DNA from: Nostoc sp. CHAB 5715
Lineage (GTDB): Bacteria > Cyanobacteriota > Cyanobacteriia > Cyanobacteriales > Nostocaceae
DNA length: 23,974 bases
Assembly (NCBI RefSeq): GCF_020829685.1
Contig: NZ_JAIVFR010000005.1
Span: forward strand, 1 to 23,974
Reading direction: 5' to 3'
The position numbers were made by a program, and so were the translations under genes. Under the pieces are notes generated by a model. That model did no database searches. It was not told the DNA's origin and worked only from the letters and a program-made list of their open reading frames with translations. Positions 7,263-15,110 of this stretch are shown piece by piece (within the stretch, counting starts at the first letter, position 1; every line of letters starts with the position of its first letter).

Positions 7263-7290
7263 CAACCCCACGGATAAATCTGTGGGGTTG
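7263..7290. terminator. Hairpin downstream of the multicopper oxidase gene
   Basis: CAACCCCACGGAT and ATCTGTGGGGTTG pair over 13 bp with one G-T wobble and an AA loop, 22 bp beyond the oxidase stop codon. A T-rich tail appears only on the plus side, so efficiency for the minus-strand gene is uncertain. Confidence 0.55.
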
Positions 7291-7311
7291 TTCTGTTGAG
7301 CTAATTAAGCG

Positions 7312-8799
7312 TTATTCAATTATTTGAACGACTTTCATCATTCCTTGGTCTTCGTGGTCTAGGATATGGCAATGAAGGACGAATTTGCCAGGAAATAAAT
7401 CGTAACGGCTCTTAATGATTTCATCTTTACCCTTTCTCACTAAGAGTGTATCCCGCCAAATTACCTCGTCGTTTCCATTAGGATCTTTTCGGGTGTACTG
7501 GAAGGGATTAACGTGAATATGGAAAGGGTGATTAGCTGACGCTGACTTAAGAACCCACTCATCAGCTTTTTTAAGTTGCAAAGTGATGGGGTTGGGGTCA
7601 TTGATATCAAATGGTGTACTATTGATCATAAACTTAGGGAATTGAATATCGAACAGGACTTCTTGGCGTCCATCTATTCTGGTAATGTCTGGTGGTGCAT
7701 CTTTCTGTTTTGCCTCAAATAATTTTGCCAAGAATTTATCTTTATTTTTATCCTTTTCCTTTCTTGGCAATTCTGGGTTGGTGTCATCATTTAGTGGCAC
7801 AGCATCACCTTCTACTATCACCTTTGCAAGTATTTCTTCATCTTCCGCAACGCCTAGTAGTGATTTTTTTGGCGGTGTAGCAATGTCTACAAGTTCGTAC
7901 TCTTGAACTAACGGATTTTTAGGACTAGGAAATTGAACTAGCACATCGCTACGATAGCCAGGTTCAAGTTCGAGGGTTGACCAAGAGTCAATTGTGCCGA
8001 GCGCAATTCCATCTATAGCAATTTCATGAAATTTAGGTTGGGTTCTAATTCTTTTAGATATAGATACAGGTCTTAGTGACAGATTCAAGGCATCACGAAC
8101 ACCAGCATGGATAAACCGCCAACGTTGCATTTCTCCGGGCTTTATTCTGAGTGTTGGGTAAATTTGACCATTGATAGTGGTTTGACGACCTGATAAAGAC
8201 CACGCAGATTGATTCAAGTCTGTTCCGAAACCGTTGTAACTTTCATCTATTTCGCCTTTGGTATCGTAAGTTATCTGCTGAAATACAAATATCTGATCTT
8301 TGGCGTTCTTGATTGCAGGTATTTCATCCAGTCCACCACCTTCAACAATTATGGCTCCAACCATTCCACTAGACACTTGTAAAGCAGTTGAACCATGTTT
8401 GTGCGGATGATACCAAAATGTACCCGATGGATGATTCAGAGGTAATTTAACACCAATATTGTAGTTCGGGTCTGGGTCTATCTCCTTTTCCTTTGGCGGC
8501 ATTTCCTTCAGCACATTATCAGAATTGCCTGTCGATAAAACATGAAGTCCGTGAGTGTGTATGTTAGTCGTGTTGAAGCCGTGGGGCTTATTCATGCTTA
8601 TTTCTTGTTCCGGTTTTGGTTCTGGTGGTAGGGCGTTAATCAGGTTGATAGTGATGAGGTCATTTGGCTTAACACGCAGTGTCGGCCCTACTATAGGACT
8701 AATATTTGATTTCTGAAAAAGCTCGGTACAGATCGAAAAGCCTAATTCCCTACTCCCTACTCCCCACTCCCCACTCCCCGCCCACGTAGATAATTTCAA
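7312..8799 (-). CDS. Multicopper oxidase (laccase-like), 5' end replaced by a MITE
   Basis: All four copper motifs are present: HTHGLH (81-86), HPHKHG (131-136), HPFHIH (about 424-429) and HCHILDHEDQGMM (about 476-488), the last with the T1 Cys, His and axial Met. Such enzymes oxidise phenols, bilirubin or metal ions and reduce oxygen to water, usually outside the cytoplasm. The protein is abnormal at its front: residues 1-36, including GSGEWGVGSREL, are encoded by the MITE at 8691-8821, and family sequence begins at GPTLRVKPND. The frame starts with TTG at 8797-8799; the first ATG is at 8595, beyond the first strands of the cupredoxin fold. The expected signal peptide is absent. A lysine-rich insertion (PRKEKDKNKDKFLAK) sits mid-protein. 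It may be a decaying gene. Confidence 0.8.
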   Translation of the reverse strand: MKLSTWAGSGEWGVGSRELGFSICTELFQKSNISPIVGPTLRVKPNDLITINLINALPPEPKPEQEISMNKPHGFNTTNIHTHGLHVLSTGNSDNVLKEMPPKEKEIDPDPNYNIGVKLPLNHPSGTFWYHPHKHGSTALQVSSGMVGAIIVEGGGLDEIPAIKNAKDQIFVFQQITYDTKGEIDESYNGFGTDLNQSAWSLSGRQTTINGQIYPTLRIKPGEMQRWRFIHAGVRDALNLSLRPVSISKRIRTQPKFHEIAIDGIALGTIDSWSTLELEPGYRSDVLVQFPSPKNPLVQEYELVDIATPPKKSLLGVAEDEEILAKVIVEGDAVPLNDDTNPELPRKEKDKNKDKFLAKLFEAKQKDAPPDITRIDGRQEVLFDIQFPKFMINSTPFDINDPNPITLQLKKADEWVLKSASANHPFHIHVNPFQYTRKDPNGNDEVIWRDTLLVRKGKDEIIKSRYDLFPGKFVLHCHILDHEDQGMMKVVQIIE

Positions 8800-8821
8800 A
8801 AATCAAATACGATTCCTATAG
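8691..8821 (+). mobile_element. MITE-like element with CTATAGGA ends, copy 1
   Basis: The ends are CTATAGGACTAATATTTGAT and a near-complement closing AAATACGATTCCTATAG; the imperfect inverted repeat runs about 28 bp. The middle carries TCCCTAC/TCCCCAC heptanucleotide repeats. Copy 2, in the same orientation, is at 14153-14273. Here it separates a headless oxidase gene from the TetR start codon five bases away. Confidence 0.85.
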
Positions 8822-8826
8822 CATAA

Positions 8827-9468
8827 ATGAATAAAACCATCCGGTCATCAACTCTCACCCGTACACGTTTGATAGAAGCCGCCTCGCAGGTATTTGCCAG
8901 TTTAGGTGTTCAAGGAGCAACAACCCGTGAAATAGCTCGTGTTGCTGGTGTGAATGAGGTGACTTTATTTCGCCACTTTGCTAGCAAAGAACAACTTTTG
9001 GGAGCAGTCATCAAAAACGCCTTGGCACTCCAAATAGAAGCCCTTGCACACCCCCAAGGGTGGACGCAGGATCTAAAAATTGATTTAATACAGTATGCCC
9101 ATCTTTACAATACTATGCTAGAGGCACAGGAAGACTTAATTCGTACCTTCATTGGAGAAGCCAAACGTCATCCTGAGGCAGCGAAACAAGTGATTCAAGA
9201 AGCTGCCAAGCCTTTAGGGGAAAAACTGGTAGCTTACCTGCAATCGAGTCAGAGACGAGGCACTGTCAGAGCAGACCTTGATATATTTCCAGCAGTTGAT
9301 ATGTTTAAAGGAATGTTATTAGCTGGAATGCTGTGCCGTAGTGCAAATTGCAATCAAGGCAGCTATAGCTGTGAGGATTATATCGAAACCTGCGTAGAGA
9401 TTTTTGTGTGCGGTATTAGTACCACTGGTCTTAATGATAAGTCTTTAACCGGACACGATATTATTTAG
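8827..9468 (+). CDS. TetR/AcrR family transcriptional regulator
   Basis: The 213-residue protein has a textbook N-terminal TetR helix-turn-helix: LIEAASQVFASLGVQGATTREIARVAGVNEVTLFRHFASKEQLL, about residues 15-59. The remaining all-helical ligand domain includes EDLIRTFIGEAKRHPEAAKQ. The family binds palindromic operators and releases them on ligand binding, usually controlling neighbouring efflux or detoxification genes. The ATG lies five bases from the right end of a MITE, and no Shine-Dalgarno sequence is visible, so promoter and ribosome binding would have to come from the element. It is divergent from the truncated oxidase gene. The likely original target is that gene or the downstream SDR; this cannot be resolved. 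Confidence 0.88.
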   Translation: MNKTIRSSTLTRTRLIEAASQVFASLGVQGATTREIARVAGVNEVTLFRHFASKEQLLGAVIKNALALQIEALAHPQGWTQDLKIDLIQYAHLYNTMLEAQEDLIRTFIGEAKRHPEAAKQVIQEAAKPLGEKLVAYLQSSQRRGTVRADLDIFPAVDMFKGMLLAGMLCRSANCNQGSYSCEDYIETCVEIFVCGISTTGLNDKSLTGHDII

Positions 9469-9500
9469 TAGACATCTCTAGAAATTAAATATGCGTTATC

Positions 9501-9652
9501 TATAGCGGTTCTCAGTTGTATGCAATATACTCTGACCTCACTTCCATTCCTCTCTTCCTTTTAGGAGAGAGGCTTTGAATCATACTCCCCAACGCTAGCT
9601 CTTAAGGGGCTGGGGGTTAGGTCTGTATTTAACTCAACCCAGAAGCGCTATA
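9501..9652 (+). mobile_element. MITE-like element, TATAGCGGTTCT family, copy 2
   Basis: It opens TATAGCGGTTCTCAG and closes AGAAGCGCTATA, with the internal AGGAGAGAGGCTTTGAAT and GGGGGTTAGGTCTGTATT blocks shared with copy 1 at 2539-2688. Its right end TATA is shared with the next element, so two families abut here. Confidence 0.75.
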
Positions 9653-9778
9653 TAGCAATCCTAAATCATTCGTGAGAATTTGAGATAGTTATAACTCCCC
9701 TGTAGTCCCCCGATGCTTTGGGGGGACGGCGTTAGCCGGGGGGTGAATTTTTTTACAACTCCTGCAAGGATCGCTATA
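9651..9778 (+). mobile_element. MITE-like element with TATAGCAATCCT ends, copy 1
   Basis: It opens TATAGCAATCCTAAATCATT and closes AGGATCGCTATA. Related sequences are at 14806-14997 (ends TATAGCAGTCCT and AGGATTGCTATA) and a left end only at 22628. The middle has CCCCCGATGCTTTGGGGGG. Non-coding. Confidence 0.7.
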
Positions 9779-9791
9779 GAACCCTTGTCTT

Positions 9792-9810
9792 GACGTAGCA
9801 ATGCTACGTC
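9792..9810 (-). terminator. Hairpin after the SDR gene
   Basis: GACGTAGC and GCTACGTC pair perfectly around AAT, 25 bp beyond the SDR stop codon on the minus strand. It resembles the repeat hairpin at 2143-2173, so it may be a dispersed repeat acting as terminator. Confidence 0.4.
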
Positions 9811-9834
9811 TCTACATTCTTTTCACTCCTATGT

Positions 9835-10584
9835 CTAGTGTTCTTGTCCCGTTGGTCGAATGAGGATTTCGTTGACATTAACGCGCGGTGGTTGGGTAAC
9901 AGCGTAAACGATCGCAGCAGCAATGTCTTCGCTTTGCAGAGGTGTAATTGCCTTGCGTCGTTCTTCGATCCGTTGTTTGGCAACGGGATCAGTAATTTGG
10001 CTGTCAATTTCCGTATCCACCAAACCTGGTTCGATGATGGTGACGCGGATGTTGTCTTTGTGGACTTCTTGGCGCAATGCTTCCGAGAGGGCATTGACAC
10101 CCCATTTGGTAGCATTATAAACACCGACGCCCGCCCGCGCTGTCCGACCAGCCACTGAGGAGATATTGACTATATGCCCCGATTTTTGCGCCTTCAAAAG
10201 AGGCAAAACAGCATGAGTAGCATATAGCAGTCCTAGTACGTTGAGGTCAAACGATCGCCGCCAGTCTGAGCTATTCCCAGCTTCAATGGTTCCTAGTAAG
10301 GCAATCCCTGCATTATTCACAAGGATATCAACCCTTCCCAATTCTGCATTTGCCTTTGCCACCAAGTTATTTACCTGGGTTTCGTCAGTTACATCAGTGA
10401 CAATGGGCAATGCCTTGCCACCACTAGCTTCGATACGTTGTGTCAATGCCTGAATGCGATCGCCACGCCTAGCAGCAAGAACTACTGTTGCTCCAACTGA
10501 AGCCAAAGCGATCGCAGTTGCTTCTCCAATTCCTGCTGAAGCCCCAGTGATAATTGCTACTTTTTCCTCTAATTTCCCTGTCAT
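9835..10584 (-). CDS. Short-chain dehydrogenase/reductase (YdfG-like SDR)
   Basis: The 249-residue protein is full length for a classical SDR. It has the cofactor motif TGASAGIG at residues 13-20, ARR at 38-40 (suggesting NADP preference), NNAG at 90-93, and the catalytic Ser143, Tyr156 and Lys160 in NISSVAG and YNATK. EPGLVDTEI at about 189-197 is the family's usual P-G motif. It would catalyse NAD(P)H-dependent reduction of a carbonyl or oxidation of an alcohol; the substrate cannot be read from sequence. It is flanked by MITEs on both sides and converges with the TetR gene, so its partnership with the regulator is uncertain. Confidence 0.9.
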   Translation of the reverse strand: MTGKLEEKVAIITGASAGIGEATAIALASVGATVVLAARRGDRIQALTQRIEASGGKALPIVTDVTDETQVNNLVAKANAELGRVDILVNNAGIALLGTIEAGNSSDWRRSFDLNVLGLLYATHAVLPLLKAQKSGHIVNISSVAGRTARAGVGVYNATKWGVNALSEALRQEVHKDNIRVTIIEPGLVDTEIDSQITDPVAKQRIEERRKAITPLQSEDIAAAIVYAVTQPPRVNVNEILIRPTGQEH

Positions 10585-10825
10585 ACGAGTTTATCAGCCT
10601 TTCGCCAGGTTTCAATTATTTTCCCGTCAACAATCCAATGAATGAACATAGCCGTGAACCTTTGCTCTCGGCTATAACTAGGTATTCCAAGGAACTTTCC
10701 TGCATCCATTATATGAGCATGAATAAAATTCAAATAACTCTTTGCTAAATATAGCTTTATTGGCGATGGATTAAATTAGCAATTGATATAGAATTTTTAT
10801 TCACTATATTTGCTAAATTAGTATA

Positions 10826-10991
10826 TATAGCCATTTTCAATCCAGTGAGGTACAGCTAGGCAAATAGACCTAACCCCCTAACCCCCAACTCGTCGCGGGA
10901 AGGGGGAAAATTTCAAAGCCTCTTTCCTAAAAGGAAGAGAGGAATGGAAGTGAGGTACAATTTTGACCTCACTGGGTCGAGAACCGCTATA
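10826..10991 (-). mobile_element. MITE-like element, TATAGCGGTTCT family, inverted copy 3
   Basis: Read on the minus strand it opens TATAGCGGTTCTCGAC and shows the TTCCATTCCTCTCTTCC...AGGAAAGAGGCTTTGAA and GGGGGTTAGG blocks of the other copies. The far end is degraded (TATAGCCATTTTC on the plus strand). The remaining DNA from 10585 to 10825 is AT-rich with nothing recognisable. Confidence 0.65.
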
Positions 10992-10993
10992 AT

Positions 10994-11110
10994 ATGCCTA
11001 AAATTACTGTTTGCGTTCCTACTTTTAATCGTGTTCATCTCCTTCCTTGTGCCATTGCAGTAGATATGTTGTTGGTGATTTCGTTAAATGTTTTGAAAAA
11101 TTTAAAGAGT
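10994..11110 (+). pseudogene. 5' stub of a family 2 glycosyltransferase
   Basis: The frame MPKITVCVPTFNRVHLLPCAIA begins at ATG 10994, and ITVCVPTFNR is the hallmark N-terminal strand of GT-A fold family 2 glycosyltransferases. After about 23 residues the similarity ends, and the frame soon stops at about 11110. The stub starts three bases after the MITE at 10826-10991 and ends just before phnM, so the rest of the gene has been deleted. The call rests on one short motif. Confidence 0.5.
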
Positions 11111-11121
11111 TAGTAAATGCT

Positions 11122-12264
11122 ATGAGGACTTATTTAACAAATGTGCGGATTGTTTTATCAGATGAGGTACTAGATGATGCTTCACTGCTTATAGAAGATG
11201 ACGCGATCGCTGCTATTAATCCAGTAGCTACCTGTGGTGCTGAAGTCATTGATTTAAATGGTAAAATTCTGATACCAGGGATAATTGATTTACACTGCGA
11301 TGCCATTGAAAAAGAAATAGAACCGCGTCCTGGTGCTTTATTCCCGATGAATTTTGCTGTAGCACAAATCGATAAACGCAATGCAATGGCAGGGATTACG
11401 ACTCCCTTTCATGCAATTTCTTTTGCTCATGAGGAGTTAGGCGTTCGGAATAATGATATTGCGTCTCAAGTTGTGCAGTCAATTCATGCTTACCAGCCCT
11501 ATGCACTAGTCGATAATCACGTTCATTGTCGCTATGAAATTACCGATCCTACTGGCTTACCAATACTTCTAGATTTGCTAGCTGAAAAATATATTCATTT
11601 AGTTTCTTTGATGGATCATACACCGGGACAAGGACAATTTAAGGATTTACAAGCTTATCAGAATTATATTTCTCGAACTTACAAGAAAAGCGCTGCGGAA
11701 GCGGAGGCAATGGCAAATAATAAAGTTCAAAATGCTGAAGGTGCAAAATCACGGATTGAGACTTTAATTTCTAAAGCTTTGCACCAAAATGTTTCAGTTG
11801 CTAGTCATGATGATGATACCCCAGAACGAGTACAAACTATAGCAAATATGGGAGTGCAATTGAGTGAATTTCCCATCAATTTAGAGACTGCAAAAGCTGC
11901 TAAAGCTGCTGGAATGTTCACAATTTTTGGCGCACCTAATATTCTGCGAGGTCAAAGTCAAAGTGGCTCAATCAAAGCGATTGAGGCAGTTCATCATCAA
12001 GTTGCAAGTTGTTTATGTTCTGATTATGCTCCTGGAACTTTACTTGCTGCTGTATTCCGGCTTTTAGAGATTTCCGAGTTAAATTTACCGCAAGCGATCG
12101 CTTTAGTTACTCATAACCCTGCTCAAGCTTTAAAGTTAAGCGATCGCGGAGAAATTGCAGTAGCTAAACGAGCTGATTTATTAGCAGTAGAAGTTGTGAA
12201 TGGATTGCCTCAAGTAACAATAACCTGGGTAGCCGGAAAAATAGTTTATCACTGTGGTTTTTAG
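11122..12264 (+). CDS. phnM: PhnM, alpha-D-ribose 1-methylphosphonate 5-triphosphate diphosphatase
   Basis: PhnM removes pyrophosphate from the triphosphate ribosyl-phosphonate intermediate so that C-P lyase can act, in the cytoplasm. The 380-residue protein is an amidohydrolase: GKILIPGIIDLHCDAIEKEIEPRPG at residues 47-71, with the family-specific HxDxxE and PRPG, then MDHTPGQGQF, SHDDDT, GAPNILRGQSQSGS and CSDYAPGTLL with the metal-binding Asp. I use ATG 11122 (MRTYLTNVRIV) because the in-frame upstream ATG at 11047 adds 25 residues that begin inside the glycosyltransferase stub. No phnG-L genes lie beside it; a PhnF-like regulator and a 2H phosphoesterase follow 412 bp later. A hairpin follows the stop. 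Family assignment is strong; the absence of its partners here is notable. Confidence 0.92.
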   Translation: MRTYLTNVRIVLSDEVLDDASLLIEDDAIAAINPVATCGAEVIDLNGKILIPGIIDLHCDAIEKEIEPRPGALFPMNFAVAQIDKRNAMAGITTPFHAISFAHEELGVRNNDIASQVVQSIHAYQPYALVDNHVHCRYEITDPTGLPILLDLLAEKYIHLVSLMDHTPGQGQFKDLQAYQNYISRTYKKSAAEAEAMANNKVQNAEGAKSRIETLISKALHQNVSVASHDDDTPERVQTIANMGVQLSEFPINLETAKAAKAAGMFTIFGAPNILRGQSQSGSIKAIEAVHHQVASCLCSDYAPGTLLAAVFRLLEISELNLPQAIALVTHNPAQALKLSDRGEIAVAKRADLLAVEVVNGLPQVTITWVAGKIVYHCGF

Positions 12265-12304
12265 TGATAATTATTTTACAGAAATAGTTTTTAGCGATGT
12301 GAGA

Positions 12305-12334
12305 CTAAGCTGAATTCTGACTAATTCGGCTTAG
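12305..12334 (+). terminator. Terminator-like hairpin after phnM
   Basis: CTAAGCTGAATT and AATTCGGCTTAG pair over 12 bp with one G-T wobble and a 6-base loop, 40 bp past the stop. There is no clear T-run. The rest of 12265-12676 is AT-rich intergenic DNA with no recognisable gene and presumably holds the phnF promoter. Confidence 0.5.
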
Positions 12335-12676
12335 TGTCATAGGTTATTCAGTACATAATATGCTAGTTTGCTTTATTACTAGCTTTAATTTAATTCTTTT
12401 ATTCTCATAAAACAAAAAGTATAAATAACCAGATAAATTCAGAAACTGATTTTTACTAATTAGTGATAAGCAAAATTAATACTATCAAGCTTTAATTATT
12501 AATAAAATGTTTGCGTTATATCCATAAAGCATTCTTTTACTAACAGTTAAAACTTTCCAGAAGAACTTGAACTACATATTATCAATAGTAATTCAAGTTT
12601 CTCAGCTAATTGTACTATTTTCTAAATATTTTTTCAAACCTTCTTATTCAGATTAATAATCTGAATTTCAATTTTT

Positions 12677-13426
12677 ATGAACCAACAATGTCAAGACTGC
12701 TCTATCTATAATCAAATTGCCCAAAAGTTAATTGCAGATATCCAGGCTGGGGTTTATGGGCCGGGCGATCGCTTACCTTCAGAGAATCAATTAGCTACGC
12801 AATACAAGGTTCATCGACTTACTGCCCGTCAGGCAATTACAGCTTTAGTTGAGATGGATTTGGTCTGCCGACAGCAAGGACGTGGAACTTTTGTTAAGAA
12901 AAAAAAGATTGATTATTCTCTCAACTCCAAAACTAGCTTTACTGAAAGTTTGTTCAATTTGGGCTATCTTCCTTGCATCCGAATTCTGAGTAGCAAAATA
13001 ATTACTGCAAGCCCTCAATTTTCTAATTTATTGGAAACAAATGTAGGGACTTCTATACTCAAAATTAAATTTCTTCGGGCAGCGACGCCAGCAATGACAG
13101 GTACTACTATACCTGATATGGAACCTTTATGTATCAGTACTTCCTATCTAATTTCAGAAAGATTTCCTGACTTAGAAGTGCTGATTTATAGAGCCACCTC
13201 CTTATATAGTTTGCTACAAAACTATTATGGAATTCAGCCGCGTCGCGCTCATATCCAGATTGAAACTGAACTAGCTTCTAAAGAAGAGGCAAAGCTTCTA
13301 AAAATTGCCCCCAGCCTGCCTTTGCTAGTTACTAAAAGCCAAGTTCGCGATCAGCATGACTACTTGTTTGAGTATACAATTAGTCGTTTTAGAGGCGAAC
13401 GCTTTTCCTTAGAAGTCTCTTGTTGA
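12677..13426 (+). CDS. phnF: GntR/HutC-family regulator, PhnF-like
   Basis: The 249-residue protein has an N-terminal GntR winged helix at about residues 10-75 (IYNQIAQKLIADIQAGVYGPGDRLPSENQLATQYKVHRLTARQAITALVEMDLVCRQQGRGTFV). A UTRA effector domain follows at about 90-245, with the usual C-terminal YLFEYTISRFRGERFSLEV. PhnF proteins of this family regulate phosphonate and phosphate-ester uptake or C-P lyase genes, and its position next to phnM supports that. An N-terminal CxxC (CQDC) precedes the DNA-binding domain. The stop is 11 bp from the next start, so the phosphoesterase is co-transcribed. The symbol is by family and context; another HutC-type ligand is possible. Confidence 0.8.
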   Translation: MNQQCQDCSIYNQIAQKLIADIQAGVYGPGDRLPSENQLATQYKVHRLTARQAITALVEMDLVCRQQGRGTFVKKKKIDYSLNSKTSFTESLFNLGYLPCIRILSSKIITASPQFSNLLETNVGTSILKIKFLRAATPAMTGTTIPDMEPLCISTSYLISERFPDLEVLIYRATSLYSLLQNYYGIQPRRAHIQIETELASKEEAKLLKIAPSLPLLVTKSQVRDQHDYLFEYTISRFRGERFSLEVSC

Positions 13427-13437
13427 TAGGTGAAACT

Positions 13438-14061
13438 ATGAAAGTTGGTGTTGCAATGGTTCCAAGCGCCCAGGTGAATCAGTATCTTGTGGAGTTGCAG
13501 AAAGAAGTAATGTCTTTTTGCTCACTTCGCCCTTTATTGGGAACTGAATTTAATCTACCACACATTACACTTCTTCAAGGTCGATTTAAAAATAACTTCA
13601 ATTGGCTTAACTTGATTTCTGATCTGCGTGATTATTGCACACAGCAAAAATACTCTTTAGAGTTTAAGTTGTCTGAATTAGAATATCAGCCACCTGGCTG
13701 GTATTTTTTGACCTTAAGCCCAAATATCATGTTTTGTGAGGCTCACAGATTTGTTTTTGAGCAGCTCAAAGATTCGATGTATCTGACACAAGAAGATAGA
13801 CAAAAAGACACTACTAACTACAGTAATTTAGAGAAAGAAAATTATTGTAAATATGGATATAGATATATTGGAGATGTATTTCATCCTCATATTACTTTGG
13901 GCAGAAGTATCGATAAGTCTCGAATTCAAGACGAAGCAGATATGATAAATACTGTTAAAGTATTTACTTCAAATATTGTAGGTACAATCCAAAAGATTAC
14001 CATTTATGAAATGGGCGAGAATGGAAGCCATGCCAATACGTTATATTATGTCAACATCTGA
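13438..14061 (+). CDS. 2H phosphoesterase-superfamily protein in the phn locus
   Basis: The 207-residue product carries two HxT motifs, PHITLLQG with His42 and Thr44, and HPHITLGRS with His151 and Thr153, the paired active-site signature of the 2H phosphoesterase superfamily. Members open cyclic phosphodiesters. The start at ATG 13438 is supported by AGGTGA just upstream; the in-frame ATG at 13420 overlaps phnF. It follows the PhnF-like gene by 11 bp. C-P lyase produces 5-phosphoribosyl 1,2-cyclic phosphate, normally opened by PhnP, and other phn operons carry a different 2H protein, so hydrolysis of this cyclic ester is an attractive but unproven role. The exact subfamily is not recognised. 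Confidence 0.8.
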   Translation: MKVGVAMVPSAQVNQYLVELQKEVMSFCSLRPLLGTEFNLPHITLLQGRFKNNFNWLNLISDLRDYCTQQKYSLEFKLSELEYQPPGWYFLTLSPNIMFCEAHRFVFEQLKDSMYLTQEDRQKDTTNYSNLEKENYCKYGYRYIGDVFHPHITLGRSIDKSRIQDEADMINTVKVFTSNIVGTIQKITIYEMGENGSHANTLYYVNI

Positions 14062-14152
14062 ATACAGACACCTGCTCCTCATCTGTCAAACATTCAATTT
14101 GTATACGACTTTCATATCTAACCAATAACAGCTTCGGTGATCCTATAGGACT

Positions 14153-14273
14153 AATATTTGATTTCTGAAAAAGCTCGGTACAACTCGAAAAGCCTAATTC
14201 CTTATTCCCTACTCCCTACTCCCCACTCCCCGCCTACGTAAATAATTTCAAAAATCAAATACGATTCCTATAG
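14153..14273 (+). mobile_element. MITE-like element with CTATAGGA ends, copy 2
   Basis: It has the same ends and internal heptanucleotide tract as the copy at 8691-8821, in the same orientation, slightly shorter. Its right terminal repeat supplies the last codons and stop codon of the RsbW-type gene on the minus strand. Nothing recognisable lies between 14062 and 14152. Confidence 0.85.
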
Positions 14274-14685
14274 TTCTATTCACAATAAAAATGTTGCGAT
14301 TCCGGTTACCAACCCGTTCATAGATGAACTTATCAACGCCATGAATAGCCAGATACACTCCCAACCCACCTATATGTCGCTGTTCCAATGGCTGATTTAG
14401 GTCATTCGGGATTTCTGTTTGGCTAGAGTCATAAGGGACACCAGTATCTTCCATTGAGATTGTTAGGGTTTGTTCGTTGAATTCGGCTTGCAAATCTAAT
14501 ACTCCTGAGTGACCTGCTTCTTGATAGCCGTAAACGATGATATTAGTGGCGATTTCGTCCACCGCCAAACGCAATTTATAGGAGGCTTTTTTATTTAAGC
14601 CAGCCGCCGCCGCCGCCGCCATCACATAGTCGGCGATCGCTTTTAAAGAATCCAAAGAATCTGATACAGTTAATAGTTCCATCAT
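14248..14685 (-). CDS. RsbW-type anti-sigma factor / ATP-binding serine kinase
   Basis: The protein of 145 residues has the GHKL ATPase motifs of the HATPase_c_2 group: N-box LRLAVDEIATNIIVYGY, G1 MEDTGVPYD, and G2 HIGGLGVYLA followed by HGVDKFIYERVGNRNRN. Such proteins bind or phosphorylate a STAS partner and thereby control a sigma factor or another target. I start it at ATG 14683-14685 rather than the TTG at 14721, since the extra residues look like leader. The last eight residues (TIGIVFDF) and the TGA stop are read from the CTATAGGA element, so the native C-terminus was replaced, while the ATP-binding core is intact. The probable partner, a STAS protein, is upstream on the same strand, separated by another MITE. 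Confidence 0.85.
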   Translation of the reverse strand: MMELLTVSDSLDSLKAIADYVMAAAAAAGLNKKASYKLRLAVDEIATNIIVYGYQEAGHSGVLDLQAEFNEQTLTISMEDTGVPYDSSQTEIPNDLNQPLEQRHIGGLGVYLAIHGVDKFIYERVGNRNRNIFIVNRTIGIVFDF

Positions 14686-14805
14686 TATTAACCATGAGTC
14701 GTTATTTATAGTAGTTTTCAAATGAATAGACTTATTTTTTATTTCATGCTCCAGACACAGAGAGTAAGAGTTTGCAATAGCAGTTTTGATTTATTTAGAC
14801 CACAT

Positions 14806-14997
14806 TATAGCAGTCCTATTTGATTCGTGAAAAATATAGACAAGGAAACGAACCGCCTTCTGGTGCGTCGGCTTCCGCCAACGCGTAGCGTCTCGTAGAG
14901 AAGAACGCATTCGCGCAGCGTCTCGTTAGAGAAGGACGCAAAGGGAAGAAAGAAGAAAGGGATATATAATTTTCACAAATGATTTAGGATTGCTATA
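14806..14997 (-). mobile_element. MITE-like element with TATAGCAGTCCT ends, inserted in the STAS-RsbW gap
   Basis: The ends are TATAGCAGTCCT and AGGATTGCTATA. Inside, 14875-14940 has two imperfect copies of a GCG(T/C)AGCGTCTCGTNAGAGAAG block, a dispersed cyanobacterial-style repeat. The element belongs to the family at 9651-9778 and lies between the two partner-switching genes. The remainder of 14686-15110 holds nothing else I can identify. Confidence 0.7.
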
Positions 14998-15110
14998 TGA
15001 AGGCCTTGTTCTTGCTCTCTCTGCGTCCTTTGCGTCTGGAGGGTGAAACTAATTCACATTTCTATTCAACAACGCCAAAAAATCAAAGTATTTTTGAGAT
15101 TTTGACTTTC

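Noticed and set aside
9804..10158. Frames of about 106 residues on both strands over the SDR gene
   Set aside because: They are shadows of the SDR coding sequence, which has all family motifs in its own frame.
11047..11121. 25-residue N-terminal extension of PhnM
   Set aside because: It begins in the glycosyltransferase stub; MRTYLTNVRIV at 11122 matches the natural start of the family.
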